From: Talinum fruticosum
Lineage: Eukaryota; Streptophyta; Magnoliopsida; Caryophyllales; Talinaceae
DNA: 64,000 nt
Direction: 5' to 3'
Assembly: GCA_021018815.1 (NCBI GenBank)
Contig: JAITYX010000003.1
Location: 2,418,001 to 2,482,000 of the forward strand
The notes beneath the pieces were generated by a model that was not told where the DNA came from, did no database searches, and saw only the letters and a list, made by a program, of their open reading frames with translations. Of the stretch, positions 43,475 to 55,575 are shown piece after piece. Position 1 is the first letter of the stretch; the number at the start of each line of letters is the position of its first letter. The translations under genes were made by a program, and so were the position numbers.

Positions 43475-46020
43475 ATGTCTAGAAGGCATGCCCATCTCGT
43501 TAGGAGAATAAGAGCCGAGAGCCCCATCCATGATAACTTCTTGGTGCGAGAGTGGCATCCTCACCACGAGTAGAACTCCAATGACCTCTTGGTGGAGGCC
43601 AAGAGCCATGTCTCATTTCTCGCCATCTTTACCTTGGTAAGTTTGTTGGCTTGAGTTTCTTTCTTTATATATCTTCTACTAACTAAAATCTTGTTAGATT
43701 TCCATTTTATAGAAGGGCACCATTTTGAGTAGCGAGTGCCATTCGCAAATTCATCGAGACCTTCGAGAAGGGAATTACCCCTTCGAACACGTCATGAACA
43801 ATATTAGGTTTGGCCCTTTGTTTATTTCTTTGAATGATTTGTGTGACCGGGAAGAGCATGACCTTACCCGAGCCATTAGTGAGCGGGTTTGGGACACGAC
43901 AAATACTTTTCATCTCCCATTTGGGGAAATGACTATCTCTCCTCTTGATTTTCATTGTTCTTTCGGGTTTGGGCTTCTCGAGGGAACCTTTCGTTTACAA
44001 CCGGGATTTATACAAAAATCGTGGCTATTTGTGTCACCTCTTCGATCCCATTGCTAGCCGGTTTCCTCGGGCCAACTTCTTTAAATACACCCTTCTTTTT
44101 GAGGCCATTGAAAATGTTGAGTTGTGGGCTCAACACAGTCCATAACAACAGTACGGATAGTGTTAGCCCTTATGCTAAGCACATCCATCTTTTCGAACCA
44201 CGCTTCTAAAGTATATGTCCACTATTTGGTGAACTTAGTAGACTTAGAGAAAATTAAGGACCTTAATTGGGGTGTGCCCACCTATACCTGTCTCAAAAGG
44301 GGTTTGTGTTTCGGGATTAGGCACACAACAATTGAAAAGGACTTGTAGAATTATATGCCTTTATGTGGCTTATGGAAGATTATCGAGGTATGCCCGCCCT
44401 TCTTTTAATCTCTAAAACATCCTATCTTACATGGATAAGGACCTTACTTGTGTTGTAAACATAAAGCCGTGGTTGTATGAGTATTTCCGTTAACTCTCAC
44501 CCAGTTCGAGAAACCACCCTTCTTTTTCGGCTTTGGTAGCATAGGCTAAAGTCCACCTCCAACAATGAAAAGCTCATGACATTGCCTTATTGAGGTTCGC
44601 CCTCAACCACGTGGCCACGATATATTACTTTGACACTTTAAATTTTGAGCTAGAATGGCCTAAAAATTTTCCTCGCTTTCAACCCAAATTTTTGCCCCAA
44701 CCCATTACTCGTGGTGGGCCGGTGGGCACGACCATGATGTGCCGGGCGTCGGCCAAGTGGTCGGGCTTGGTTGCCCAGTTTTGCTGGTTCTTTCTTGTCT
44801 TCTCATAGGTCCTGTGTTTACAGGCCAATTTTCACCCTTGGACCCAAATTCAGCTTCCTCCAAGCCTTGGCGTAGCACGGGAGTTGAGTGAAAGGCGGAG
44901 TTTGCTTGAGGGTCCGTTACGCTTTTGTTGGTACATCGGTGAGTGGGTTACATCACAAATCCGGTATAATACGTCGCCTGGTTTTGTTCCCCAATATCCA
45001 CCACGGACAATGTTCTATTTCCACTCTATAACTCAAGAGGAGCAAGAAGAAATAACCACTGGGTATCTTTAAACCTTGTTCTTCGATATGGATTCATCCT
45101 ATGTTCAATATTTGGGACGAATTATAACGCAATTAGTGAGTCTTCATCTACCCTTTTGTGCGATAAAATTTCTTGTATGGAAATCAACTTTATCTCTACA
45201 GACTTCTCCTGGGCAACATCTACATTCTAAGCCTCGATGTCGATGTATCTCAACCAGGGAGTCCCCATGTTATGTAAGGATTCCGGAAATTCCCGAGTCC
45301 GAATGTGTGGGGAACCCGCTTCCATAAAACTGGAAAGGGTTTAGTGTATTATGCTCTTTTACTTTTGAATACTAAAAGTGTCTTACTAACACAATAAATT
45401 TGTAGTACGATCGGGACCTATCTTGAACAAGTGTCCATCAAACTCCGATCTGCTATTAAAGCTTTTAACGACTTGTTTACCGGTTGGACATTCCGAACAT
45501 TTTGGGTGAGCTTAGTTAGTTAAGGTGCTAACTCATGAGCTATTAGTAGATTTGCTAATCGCTCTATTACTTTTGTAGGATCGTTAATCTAGGTCTCCTC
45601 TATCGGGAGGTTTCCTTGGAAGCTCCGGGGCTCGACAGCGTTCTTCTAGGCAACAAATGTCATCCAAGTAGCATCGTTGGAGCCGGTTCGTCACGTCTCT
45701 CCTCTTGGCATTCTCACGGGCATAGTGCTTCCGAGGTGGGGCCAAGTACTTCTACACACGGGCCTAGTTCTTCTAGTGTTGGGCCTAGCTCTTCCGAGGT
45801 TGATATGGATGTCATGCCTTTGCAAACGCTTGACCCTTATGGCAATCCGTATGATTTTCATCGGATGTCGTACGGTGTACCTTATTATAAGACCGCTCAA
45901 CCGACTTGGAATCACGGGGCTGGTTCTTCGCAAGATCTCTGGGGATAGACGAGTTTTTAGTTCGATCTTGGAGGATTTTGGCAATTATCTCTTCGATGTT
46001 GCTTCCGATGATGAAGATTG
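43475..46020 (+). pseudogene. Plant mobile domain (PMD)-like gene 1, degenerate
   Basis: Exon 1 is 43475-43636 (MSRRHAHLVRRIRAESP..., TAG at 43571 where the paralogue has W), donor GTAAGT. Exon 2 is 43713-44387. It holds FGPLFISLNDLCDREEHDLT and then WDTTNTFHLPFGEMTISPLD, the W...FHLPFGEMTI signature of the PMD family, then LYKNRGYLCHLFDPIASRFP and LNWGVPTYTCLKRGL. Further exons begin at about 44467, 44823, 45210, 45406 and 45580, each mirrored in the paralogue at 59781-62106. The C-terminal part is Ser-rich with GPSSS repeats, and the consensus end is near 46020. PMD proteins occur both as host silencing factors and in transposons; which applies here is unclear. Frameshifts and stops in exons 2 and 4 make this a pseudogene. 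Confidence 0.72.
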
Positions 46021-46344
46021 AATAACCTCTTTTAAGGTCCTTAAATCTGCTATGAAAAGGTCCTATGGCCGGTTCCGAAAATCACACTTTCAATATTCCT
46101 CTACAACTCTTTCACAAAAGCGGTTCTTAAGAAAAACCTCCATTCCTTTATCTCTTTAGTTCTCAAAGATGAACTTTATCACTGAATTGACCTATTGTAT
46201 GCATGAGATGAGCGACATAAACAAAGTAGGGTTATCCCCTTATGGACTAAATACGTTGTTCAACATTCGGCAAGTAAAGATCTACTGGACTTTATTGAGG
46301 GTTGCGAGTGGCCTTTTGGGATCCTAAATATCATATATTTGTAG
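46021..46344 (+). other. Region downstream of PMD pseudogene 1
   Basis: Broken frames (EDTFFK-like text, then FITELTYCMHEMSDINKVG) might be further 3' coding sequence of the PMD gene or an unrelated remnant. No domain is recognisable. Confidence 0.35.
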
Positions 46345-47760
46345 GAGCCATGGGCGGCCGGGGCCCCACCGAGCTTCCCCACTTGTGTCGGGTCTCCTTT
46401 TTTTAAGATTGATTTTGAAGATAGCTTTTGAAAGTGGATTTTGGAATGTGGGGATGAGCCTTTTATTAAGATTTTCGAATTTTATTAAATCAAGTTGAAA
46501 TTAATTAAATCACATATGATTGATGGTTTTATTAATCATTTGACTTTAACAATTAATGTAGAAGTCCCGGGATCCGAATTTCTAATTAACGACTAAATGA
46601 TATTAGGGTTATGATTACGCCTTGAGCCTTTAGGGCCGGATTGGTGTGACAACACCAGTCTAGACCGAAGCCACCATCGCTGCCCCCACGGTGCTGGTCG
46701 TAGCCTTCACCGAGAGGAAGGCGGGCGTCGGCCGGAGGCCATGGCTGGTGAAACCAGCCTTGGTCTCTTCCTACAAGGCATGTCCAAAACCCAAGATCAT
46801 TTTTCCTCCAACCGGAAAACATCGAGATGCGATTTTGAATAGACTCAAGCATAAAAAATAGGAGTCGCCGGTAGATTTTTAAGGAAAAAACTAACAAAAA
46901 CACAAAAAGAAGACGTACTCACTCGATCTTAGTATGGGAAAAACTAAGACCGAAAAAAACTAAAAAATTAACTCCATTGGTCTTGAGCCGAAAACCGAAT
47001 TCGGGGTGAGGGTACGAAACGTAGGAATAAATCCCTCTATTCCGCCCGTTCGAAAACGGTCATTGCTAGTTCGAGTAGCATATTAACAAAGATGTAAGAT
47101 AACAAGCATACAACATGTGAAACAAAATTAAAGCAACCGAAACATAACAAGGAAAACGATAAAGAAAAGCGATAAAGAAAGAAATAAAAGAAAGAAAATA
47201 AAATACAAATAAATTTAACCGTTCGAAGGCTAAAATATGGCCCTCGGGTTGTCCTATCTTGCGGATCCGGATCTCCAAGCCAGATCTCTCGATGCAATGG
47301 CGACAATCCAAAGAAAAGGGCTAGTTTTGTTAATTGTATCTAGGGTAGGGCAGTGATCGGTTGAGTGCCCAAAGATCATAATAATCGAATATTCTTTAGC
47401 TCTTTGCACGGATTCAACGGTGAAACATGAATGTTTATAGAAAATTCGGCGAGTAATGGTTAGATGAGAGCATTCAAGTTGGCTTTCAACGAGTGTGATG
47501 CTAAGCCAAGAAGCCGTATTGGAATAAGAGCCAAGGCTATCTATTTATACGAGAGGCCCTAGATCACAAATGACCTAGGGTTTGCCCCTTATCAGCCAGT
47601 CCAAATAGCTAAAATAAAATCGGGCCATTCCTTAAGAGATAGAACGGATCGAGAAGATGATAAAACCGGATAGAACCGGTTAAAAAGAGGAAGCGGGGGC
47701 CAGCTAACCGGACCCTCCTAGGGTTTTGTGCCCTAGTTGTGTCTCCAAGTACTCTCAAAG
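46345..47760 (-). repeat. Probable gypsy LTR and leader fragment (minus strand)
   Basis: Read on the minus strand there is a TATA box CGTATAAATAGA at about 47543-47554. LTR-like sequence follows, and then CCGGCGACTCCTATTTTTTA at about 46873-46854, which resembles the GGCGACTCC primer-binding core of plant Tat-type gypsy elements. Beyond it the sequence to 46345 would be internal leader. Frames on the minus strand are short and Phe/Ser-rich and are not genes. Ends are not defined. Confidence 0.42.
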
Positions 47761-48364
47761 TTCAAAACGCAGCATTCCACCATGCTTCTAGAAAGCGGGC
47801 ACCGGCCACGACGTCGTTTAGAGGGGAAAGCTTCTATCCTCATGTGGACTATCTTGTGAACCTTAAAACGTATCACTTTGATGCTCCCGATCATAAAATA
47901 CAACGCTTCAACGTCTTCTTCAGGTCCTCGGCTCCTTGTCCGACTTGGACAAAAGTATAATGCGGTATTCCGTACTTGGAGTTTCTCGACACACATCACC
48001 GGAGTCCACAATCTCTAAAGGCTCGGCCTCGTTCTTAGACGATTTGAAAGAAAAGAGGATTTGTGGACCAACCAAGGCAAAAGGCTAATTAAGTGGTGTT
48101 GGGGGTTCTCTATGGTTTATCGGCTTATGTTGCACCAATCGATCACGATCAGAAATCCAAATCCATGAACAGGATTCGGGGATTATAATCATCGAGGCCC
48201 ACAAAACAAAAAACGAAATAACGAGATAAAGGACGACACTTTTTAGGTGTCTACGGTTAGCCCTCACTTTGACCGAGTCTAGAAAGACGAAGGGACAAAG
48301 TAGACACTAAAGGGTACTTACCTCGATTTCTATAAGACATTTTGTGATGCTTGGAATTGGTTGT
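47761..48364. other. Unassigned sequence left of element D
   Basis: About 600 bp with short broken frames on both strands and no recognisable domain. It ends with GTTGT, the left target duplication of element D. The other half of this pre-insertion sequence resumes at 59109. Confidence 0.5.
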
Positions 48365-49925
48365 TGAAGACTCGGACTTTACATCTCACCTTTCTAAATT
48401 CTATCAAGGGAATCGGGTATAAGACTTTCTCACTTATATAGTTTTGACTCCAAGTCATTCCTCGTGTCTTAGAAACTTTTCTTCGTGATATGGTATTTTC
48501 TCTAAGTGTTATAGAAATTATCTCGTACATTTATACATGTCTCTGTATGAATAAGAAAGCATATCTTCACTTACCATGTCTCACTCAATTCTGAATCACT
48601 CAACACTCGGGAATATCACATGATTCAAATACTATCCTTTACGTGCTCTAACTCCGATATTTTTAGTTTGAATTCATGCTCGGTCTAGATCAAGTTTATT
48701 TCCTTTGATATTCTTTAGTTAACTTGATTCTCTTTTAGATTGACTCGAGATGGAATTTTGAGTATCATGAATATTAGACTCGAAAATTCCATTCCTTTTT
48801 CGACCCGGATAATTAGTAACTTAATTATCTTATTTACATCATTATCTCGTGTCTAATCTTGGACCAAAATATTTTATACTTTGAGAACCAACTTGATTTA
48901 CTTTTATAGGTGATTCAAACGAGGCTATTCCAAATTTGAAATAGAAAAGTAACCGACTTCAAAACATCAAATCACAAGCGAGACAAGGCTTTTTCCACCT
49001 CCGACTTAGCCTCAAACACTCGTGTCGGGATTGTGCTGTTTCCGAAATGGAAATCTGCAACACTAAGCTCAACGGTGGTTTCCACCTTACTTTTGAAGAC
49101 ACCGCCAGTGGTTTTAGGAACTTCCAAGGGAGTCAAGAGCCGTTGTCTAACACTCATATTTCAACGTATATTTTCCGAGTGACTCGGAAAATCCTACATA
49201 ACGGTCACAAATGACTTCCAGTCGGAAGATGGACACAACAGCTAAGCTGCTTGGTCATCTATAAATAGAAGCCAACTCTCAAGACTTGAAGATTGCCGAA
49301 TCTATTGTTAATACACATACTTGATCAAAAGTGATTGTATTCATTCTCAATCTTCTACTTACAACTCACATTCCGTAATTCATTATATTCCGAGTTGTAA
49401 GGTCTTGTACTTAGTTACAAACACTCTTTTTCTTACTCTCTAAGTAAGGTCCCTTGACCGAGTTGTAAGGGTTAACTCAGCTCGGTTGTCCCTAGCTGTC
49501 GGGGTTATCTCGGTTAGGAAGTACTAGATCGGATAAGGGAGTTTCGAGTCTAGGAAAACTTGTAAGGAGTTGTGTAAGGGAGCAACTCAGGGTTGAGTCG
49601 GTCTACGGTATTTTGTGGACTCAAAATAGTGGATTTGACTTCATGCTTAGATTAGCACAATTCGTGGTTTATCCGCCCCGGGAGGGTTTCCACGTACTTT
49701 CGAGTTATTACTTTTCCGAGTACATTCTAGACTCGGACAGCTTTGAATTCTGTTTAATTTATTTCTTCAATCATCTCCGAATTCCGAGTTGGCTCATTTT
49801 CCGAGTTCATCTTTGACTCTCACTCTCCTTAGAGTCATAACTATTTCAAATCTCAAGCAAGTTTCATCATCACCCTATTCACCCCGCCTCTAAGGTGAGT
49901 TAGCCTCTCCCTGAGCAAACCTTCA
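48365..49925 (+). repeat. 5' LTR of copia element D (1,561 bp)
   Basis: TGAAGACTCGGACTTTACATC to AACCTTCA. TATA box CTATAAATAG is at 49259-49268. It matches the 3' LTR at 57557 throughout; differences are mostly CG to TG/CA changes and one-base indels at CG. Confidence 0.91.
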
Positions 49926-49927
49926 AT

Positions 49928-49939
49928 TGGTATCGAGCC
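49928..49939 (+). other. Primer-binding site, element D
   Basis: TGGTATCGAGCC, 2 bp after the LTR end CTTCA at 49925, as in A, C and F. Confidence 0.86.
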
Positions 49940-49984
49940 TAGCCTTTCGGAAAGGATCTAACAATCCAAAGGTATAAAGATCAA

Positions 49985-51786
49985 ATGGCTTAGAACAACG
50001 GAGAGTTCGATGAAGGAAGATCTTCGAGAAGACCACCAAAGTTCAAAGGATTCGACTTCGTGCACTTGGAAGAAACTCATGGAATGTTTCCTCCTGGACC
50101 ATGATGAAGATGTCCGGAACATCATACAACAAGGAAACTACATTCCCATGAAGACAGAAGAAACAAGAATCGTGCCTAAAACAAAGATCGAGTTCACAGT
50201 GATGAAGCTGAAAAGTTCGAAAGAACTTCAAGGCTATGAACATTCTTATATGCGCCATCAGCTCGGAAGAATACAACCGAGTGTCTGCTTGTGACACGAC
50301 CAAAGAAGTGTGGGACACTCGGTCAACACTTATGAAGGTACAAGCTAGGTCGGACAAGCGAAGATAAGCCAATATCTTCATAAATATGAGCTGTTCAAGA
50401 TGGAGCCGAAGAAAACATCACTCGGATGTTTATTCGATTTATAGAGATTACCAATAATCTCAAATCTCTGGGTAAAAAGATCTCCCACGAGGAAATGTGC
50501 AGAAAGATACTCGAAGCCTACCTAAGAAAAGATGGGGTCCTAAGGTGACAACTATCGAAGAGGCTCGGAATTTAACTCTACTAAAACCGGACGAACTCAT
50601 TGGGAAGCTTCTCACCCATGAGATCCACCTGGAAGAGGAGGATGCAGAGGTCAGCACCAAAGAGAACATTGCGCTGAAGGCCTTAAAAACCAGAGAAAAG
50701 GCCCGAGTTCCTTTGACTCAGAAGAGGATCCCATGGCACTTATTGCTAGAGGCTTCAAGAGAATGATGAAGCACAAGAGATGGGAAAAGAAGCGAAAAGA
50801 AGAGTTCTATAAGAAAGACAAGAAGGATAGAAAAGGTAAATACTCTTCTACATCAAAGTTATCTTTAACTAAAAACTCGGATACTTTGAATGTGGCAGCA
50901 AGGAACACATAGTCAAAGACTGTCCAAAGAGAAAACGGGACAAAAGGAAGAAAAAGGCTATGATGGCTACATGGAGTGACGAGGACTCATCGGAAGATGA
51001 CGAGGACTCGGATGACTCAAAGTGTCCGATGGCACTTTCGACTCGAAGCGAAGCGAGTCGGACTCGGATCAATCGGACAATAAGGAAGCTAATCCTTAAG
51101 AGGTAATTAAGTACTTTCTAAAATTCTCCAAAGCTGATTTGGCTAAGTATATTTTCACTTTGGAAGAAAAGTCCAATTCGATTCTTCTCACTTTAAAGAA
51201 CAACTTGAGTCAATTTCCTCTTAGAGCATTTCTTTTAAAAATGAGTTGGAAAACCGAGACTTACACTCGAGAGAACTCAAGACTGATGCTCAAATCAATG
51301 AGACCGAATTTGGGTTACTCGGAAGAGAGAATGAGCAGCTAAAGCAAAAGCTCAATGAGTCTCAAGATCTTGTTTTAAAGTTTACTCAAGGTCGGAAAAA
51401 CCTTGACATGCTCATGGGGTCTTAATGTGTCTCCTTCGGAAAAGAGGGTCTTGGTTTTAATAAAGAAGAGGAATCCAATTCCTACTCATAACTTTTCAAA
51501 AGGATTCCGAACTATAAAGTTCGGGAAAGCCGAGCACTGGTCCTATTCATAAGAAAGAAAAAGGACTCGAGCCTGCACCGGTTTACAAAAGAAAACCATT
51601 TCGCCTAGTTTTTATAAGGAAATCTTTTCAAGAAAAAGAGACACAGGCTCGGTCTTCTAAACGGAAGACTCGGAATCGGACTAATCCCAAAGTCATTCAA
51701 ATCGGGTTCCGAAAATTCTTCTTCCTCGAAAAAGACCACGAGTAACACTCTTTACTCGGTTTGTTAGAGGAAGTGAGAAGGGTTAG
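49985..51786 (+). pseudogene. gag: gag of copia element D
   Basis: ATG at 49985 is followed at codon 3 by TAG, as in B. The downstream text NNGEFDEGRSSRRPPKFKG is followed by an extra T near 50067, the same frameshift as in A. The capsid region continues to about 50680. The zinc knuckle at about 50879-50926 reads YFECGSKEHIVKDCP after a one-base loss, with Tyr at the first Cys position as in B. An acidic Ser/Asp stretch lies near 51060. The terminal amber codon is at 51784-51786. Confidence 0.84.
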
Positions 51787-54700
51787 TTTGTCTTTGTTTT
51801 GCAGGTTACTCGTAAAAGATCAAAAGGACACTCGGTACCTTGACAGTGGATGCTCACGTCATATGTCGGGAGACTCGGGACTCTTTTCCGAGTTAGAAGA
51901 GTACAAAGGAGGAAAGGTCACATTTAGAGATGATAGCAAAGGCAAGATAATTGGGATAGGCAAGATTGGAAAGGGAAGTAATCTGGTCAGCCCAGTTTAC
52001 CTTGTCAAAGGATTAAAGTACAATCTACTCAAGCATATCTCAATTATGTGATAAAAGTCAAGAGGTAAGATTCACTCAAACCAAAGGTTACATTTCTAAT
52101 GACACTACCAATGAGATCAAACTCTCGGGTAAGAGATCGGGTAACACTTACATTATTCCTCTCTCCGATCCAAGTCAAAATCTATCATGTTTAAAAGCAT
52201 CACTTCATGATGACTCATGGAAATGGCATCGTAGATTAGGTCATGTTAGCATGCATACTATTAAGAAATTGTCATCTCATGGTTTAGTTAGAGGTTTTCC
52301 TAACTGTGCTTTCAAGAAAGACAAAGTTTGTGAAGCTTGCTCAAGAGGGAAACAAGTCGGATCATCATTCAAATCATCGAAGACAGCTTCCACATCCAAG
52401 GTGCTTGAATTGCTACATATGGACTTATGTGGTGAAATCCCTGTTAAGAGCCTCGGAGGTAAATCATATGTACTTGTTATTATTGATGATTATTCACGAT
52501 TTACCTGGGTGTGTTTTCTTAAGAACAAAAATGAAGCATTCAAGGAGTTCAGCAAGCTCTGCAGAGAATTCGAACCGACCATGGAAGGGAGTTCAACTAC
52601 TCGGAATTCTCGAGTTTTGTGACAAGAATGGTATCTCTCACAACTTCTCAGCACCAAGAACTCCTCAACCAAATGGAGTAGTGGAGAGAAAGAACAGAAA
52701 TCTTGAAGAAATAGCTAGGACAATGATGATCGAGCACAACCTACCTTACTATTTGTGGGCCGAGGCACTCAACACAGCCTAACTACACTTTGAATGGATG
52801 CCTCATCGGATCCATACTGAAGAAAACACCTTACGAGCTCCATAAAGGGAAGAAACCCAATATTTCCTATTTCAAACCTTTCGGATGCAAATGCTTTGTT
52901 CATAACAATGGTATGGACCACCCGACCAAGTTTGATGTTCGGTAAGATGAAGGTATTTTTCTAGGTTACTCATCTCATAGTAAAGCTTATCGCATTTTCA
53001 ATAAGAGAACTAACAAAGTGGAAGAAAGCATCCACGTTGTGTTTGATGAGATTGAACAGGAAAAACCCAGTGAATCATCATTCTCGTATCCGAAGCTCAG
53101 CAGAGATGATGACCTTGACAAGAGTGACCCTATCAGGAATCAAACCCAACCAGCTCGTAATGAAGTCACTCAGAATAAGACAACTCAAGAGGCCGCTCGT
53201 AATGTTGAAGAACAATCGATGAACAAGATCACTCGAACAAGCTTCGAAGATCAAACAGTTCAACCTACAGATTTGGTGAAATTAGAGAACAGGTAGAGCA
53301 TTCAAGTATGCTTCTAGTCATCCACTAAAAAACATATTATCCGATATCAACAGTAGGGTAAGAACTCGTTCCTCTCTTCAGAATATATGTGCATTCACTT
53401 CATTCATTTCATTAATCGAACCCAAAAATGCACTAGAGGCCCTAAATGAACCTGAATGGGTAGAGGCCATGCAAGAGGAACTCAATCAATTTGAAAGAAA
53501 CCAAGTCTAGACTTTGACCAAACGACCTTCGACCACCCAGTCATAGGAACCAAATGGGTTTTCAAGAACAAACTGGATGAAGGTGGGTTGGTAGTCGAAA
53601 CAAGGCTAAACTTGTGGCTCAAGGTTACAATCAGGAAGAAGGGATTGATTGTGGGGAAACCTTTGCACCTATTGCCGAATTGAAGCCATTAGAATCCTGT
53701 TGGCATTTGCATCTAGCATGAATATCAAGTTATATCAAATGGATGTTAAGTGTGCCTTTCTCAATGGTTTTATTGAAGAAGAAGTCTATGTTGAGCAACC
53801 TCCCGGTTCTGAAAACTCATAATTTCCAAATCATGTTTTCAAACTTCAAAAAGCTCTTTATGGTCTTAAACAAGCTCCCGGAGCTTGTTACGAAAGACTC
53901 GAGCAATTTCTTGGTTCAAAATGATTTTAGAAGAGGTCGGATCGACAAGACTCTCTTTATAAAAACCAAGGGCAAAGATTTCCTTGTCGCTCAAATTTAT
54001 GTTGATGATATAATTTTTGGAGCTACTAATGAAAATCTGTGTCGAGACTTTTCTGAGTTATTGAGTCGAGAATTTCAAATGAGTATGATAGGAGAACTTA
54101 ATTTCTTCCTTGGTCTACAAATCAAGCAAGACAAAGATGGAATCTATGTCCATCAATAAAAGTACACCAAGGAGCTACTGAAAAATATAAACTCCAAGAT
54201 GCAAAGCACGCAGCTACACCTATGAGCAAGCAGCTTAAAACTTTACTCGGACGAGAAAGGTAAAGCAATAGATCGAAACTATATTAAGGTATGATTGGAT
54301 CTTTGCTATATCTTACTTCAAGTAGACGAGACATAATGTTTAGTGTCTATCTATGTGTAAGATTTCAAGCTAATCCCAAAGAATCACATCTCATTGCAGT
54401 GAAGAGAATATTTAGATATCTTGCAGGGACTCGGAATCTAGGTGCTGTGGTATTTAAGAGACTCGGAATTGACTCTCACTTGATACTCGGATGCTGATTA
54501 TGCTGGATACAAAGTTGATAGAAAGATCACTTCAGGAGCATGCCAATTTCTGGGTTAATCCTTAATATCTTGGCACTCAAAGAAGCAAAACTCAGTAGAT
54601 ATATCAACTGCCGAGGCTGAGTATATTGCAGTCTGGGGCATGCTTGCGCTCGGATTTTATGGATAAAACAACACTTGAGAGATCTTGGACATTCTTTCAA

Positions 54701-54940
54701 ATCGGTTCCAATCAAGTGTGACAATCGAGTGCAATTAGCATCACCAAAAATCCAGTTCAGCATTCAAAGACAAAGCATATTGAGGTCATGTATCATTTCT
54801 TAAGAGACCATTCTGAGATAGTTGATATTGAACTAAATTTCATTCCTACTAATCTTCAATTAGCTGATATCTTTACTAAGCCTCTTGGTGAGGATCGGTT
54901 TTGTTTTATTAGGAATGAGCTTGGTATGTTAAATGCATAA
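51787..54940 (+). pseudogene. pol: pol (PR-IN-RT-RNase H) of copia element D
   Basis: A 96-codon open stretch (51761-52051) contains YLDSGCSRHMSGD with an intact DSG site, and GKIIGIGKIGKG. Pre-integrase (52251-52375; HTIKKLSSHGLVRG, CEACSRGKQVG) and integrase core (MDLCGEIPVKSLGGKSY, DDYSRFTWVCF at about 52480; PNGVVERKNRN at about 52670) are well preserved, but the central Asp region is shortened near 52560. RT has TAG at 53508-53510 for the expected W, keeps [11 protein letters not shown] frame-shifted, and has YVDDIIFG at 53998-54021. RNase H ends with ADIFTKPLGEDR and MLNA, TAA at 54938-54940. Confidence 0.88.
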
Positions 54941-55575
54941 TTATGTGCTTTCTATGTGAAAACTTCTTTGCATGATTATGTGTTATGTGTTTAGAATCCT
55001 TTAGCAACCATCGGTTCAGTTGACTTAGTGATACTCGAGCTGGTAGTTGTTATTTTCTTCTTGTTTCGAGTCACTCGAAACTAAGTTAGGTAAGACTCGG
55101 ACGTTTAGAAAAATGGACATCAATCTTCCGAAATCATCTCTAGATAAGTGGACAATTTCAGAATTTATTTCCAAAATATTTTCTCTCTCTCACGCGTTGT
55201 GATCGGACAACTAGCCGTTGGAAGTCTAACTAGTTGAAGGAGAGAACCGTCACATCGGTCCGAGGTGACTGTTGAAAAAGCCGAGTCGTAACGGATATCG
55301 AAGGATGATTATTTTCCTATAAATAGCGACTATTCTCCTTCATTTCGTTACTTTACTTTTCCCTTACTTTCTCTCTCGAAATCCAAACTTCACGCACAAA
55401 GCTCTCTGCGTCTACAACGATTTCTTGTTATTTCAAGCTTCGTGAAGATCATCTCAAGTAAGCTTAGCTGCTCTCAACTCTTTCTTCTACTCTTTTACTT
55501 TTTCTCTCTTACTCTCTTCGAGTTCTTCTTCCCTCATCCTTCTCAAGCCTTCCTACTCTCTTTTTTTCTCCAAAA
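54941..55575 (+). other. Spacer between pol and third ORF, element D
   Basis: About 635 bp, non-coding, homologous to 9106-9749 and 36046-36607. It holds the TATA box at 55317-55328 and a CT-rich leader. Confidence 0.76.
55317..55328 (+). promoter_or_regulatory. TATA box upstream of third ORF, element D
   Basis: CCTATAAATAGC, about 250 bp before the ORF3 ATG, matching the boxes in A and B. Downstream TATTCTCCTTCAT is the stretch that derivative C retains just after its deletion join. Confidence 0.5.

Noticed and set aside
47037..47311. Two overlapping minus-strand frames of 81-89 codons
   Set aside because: Phe/Ser/Tyr-rich translation of an AT-rich tract inside the probable gypsy LTR, with no recognisable domain.
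48085..48267. 60-codon minus-strand frame with a hydrophobic start
   Set aside because: Short, isolated, no homologous counterpart in the window and no initiation context that sets it apart.
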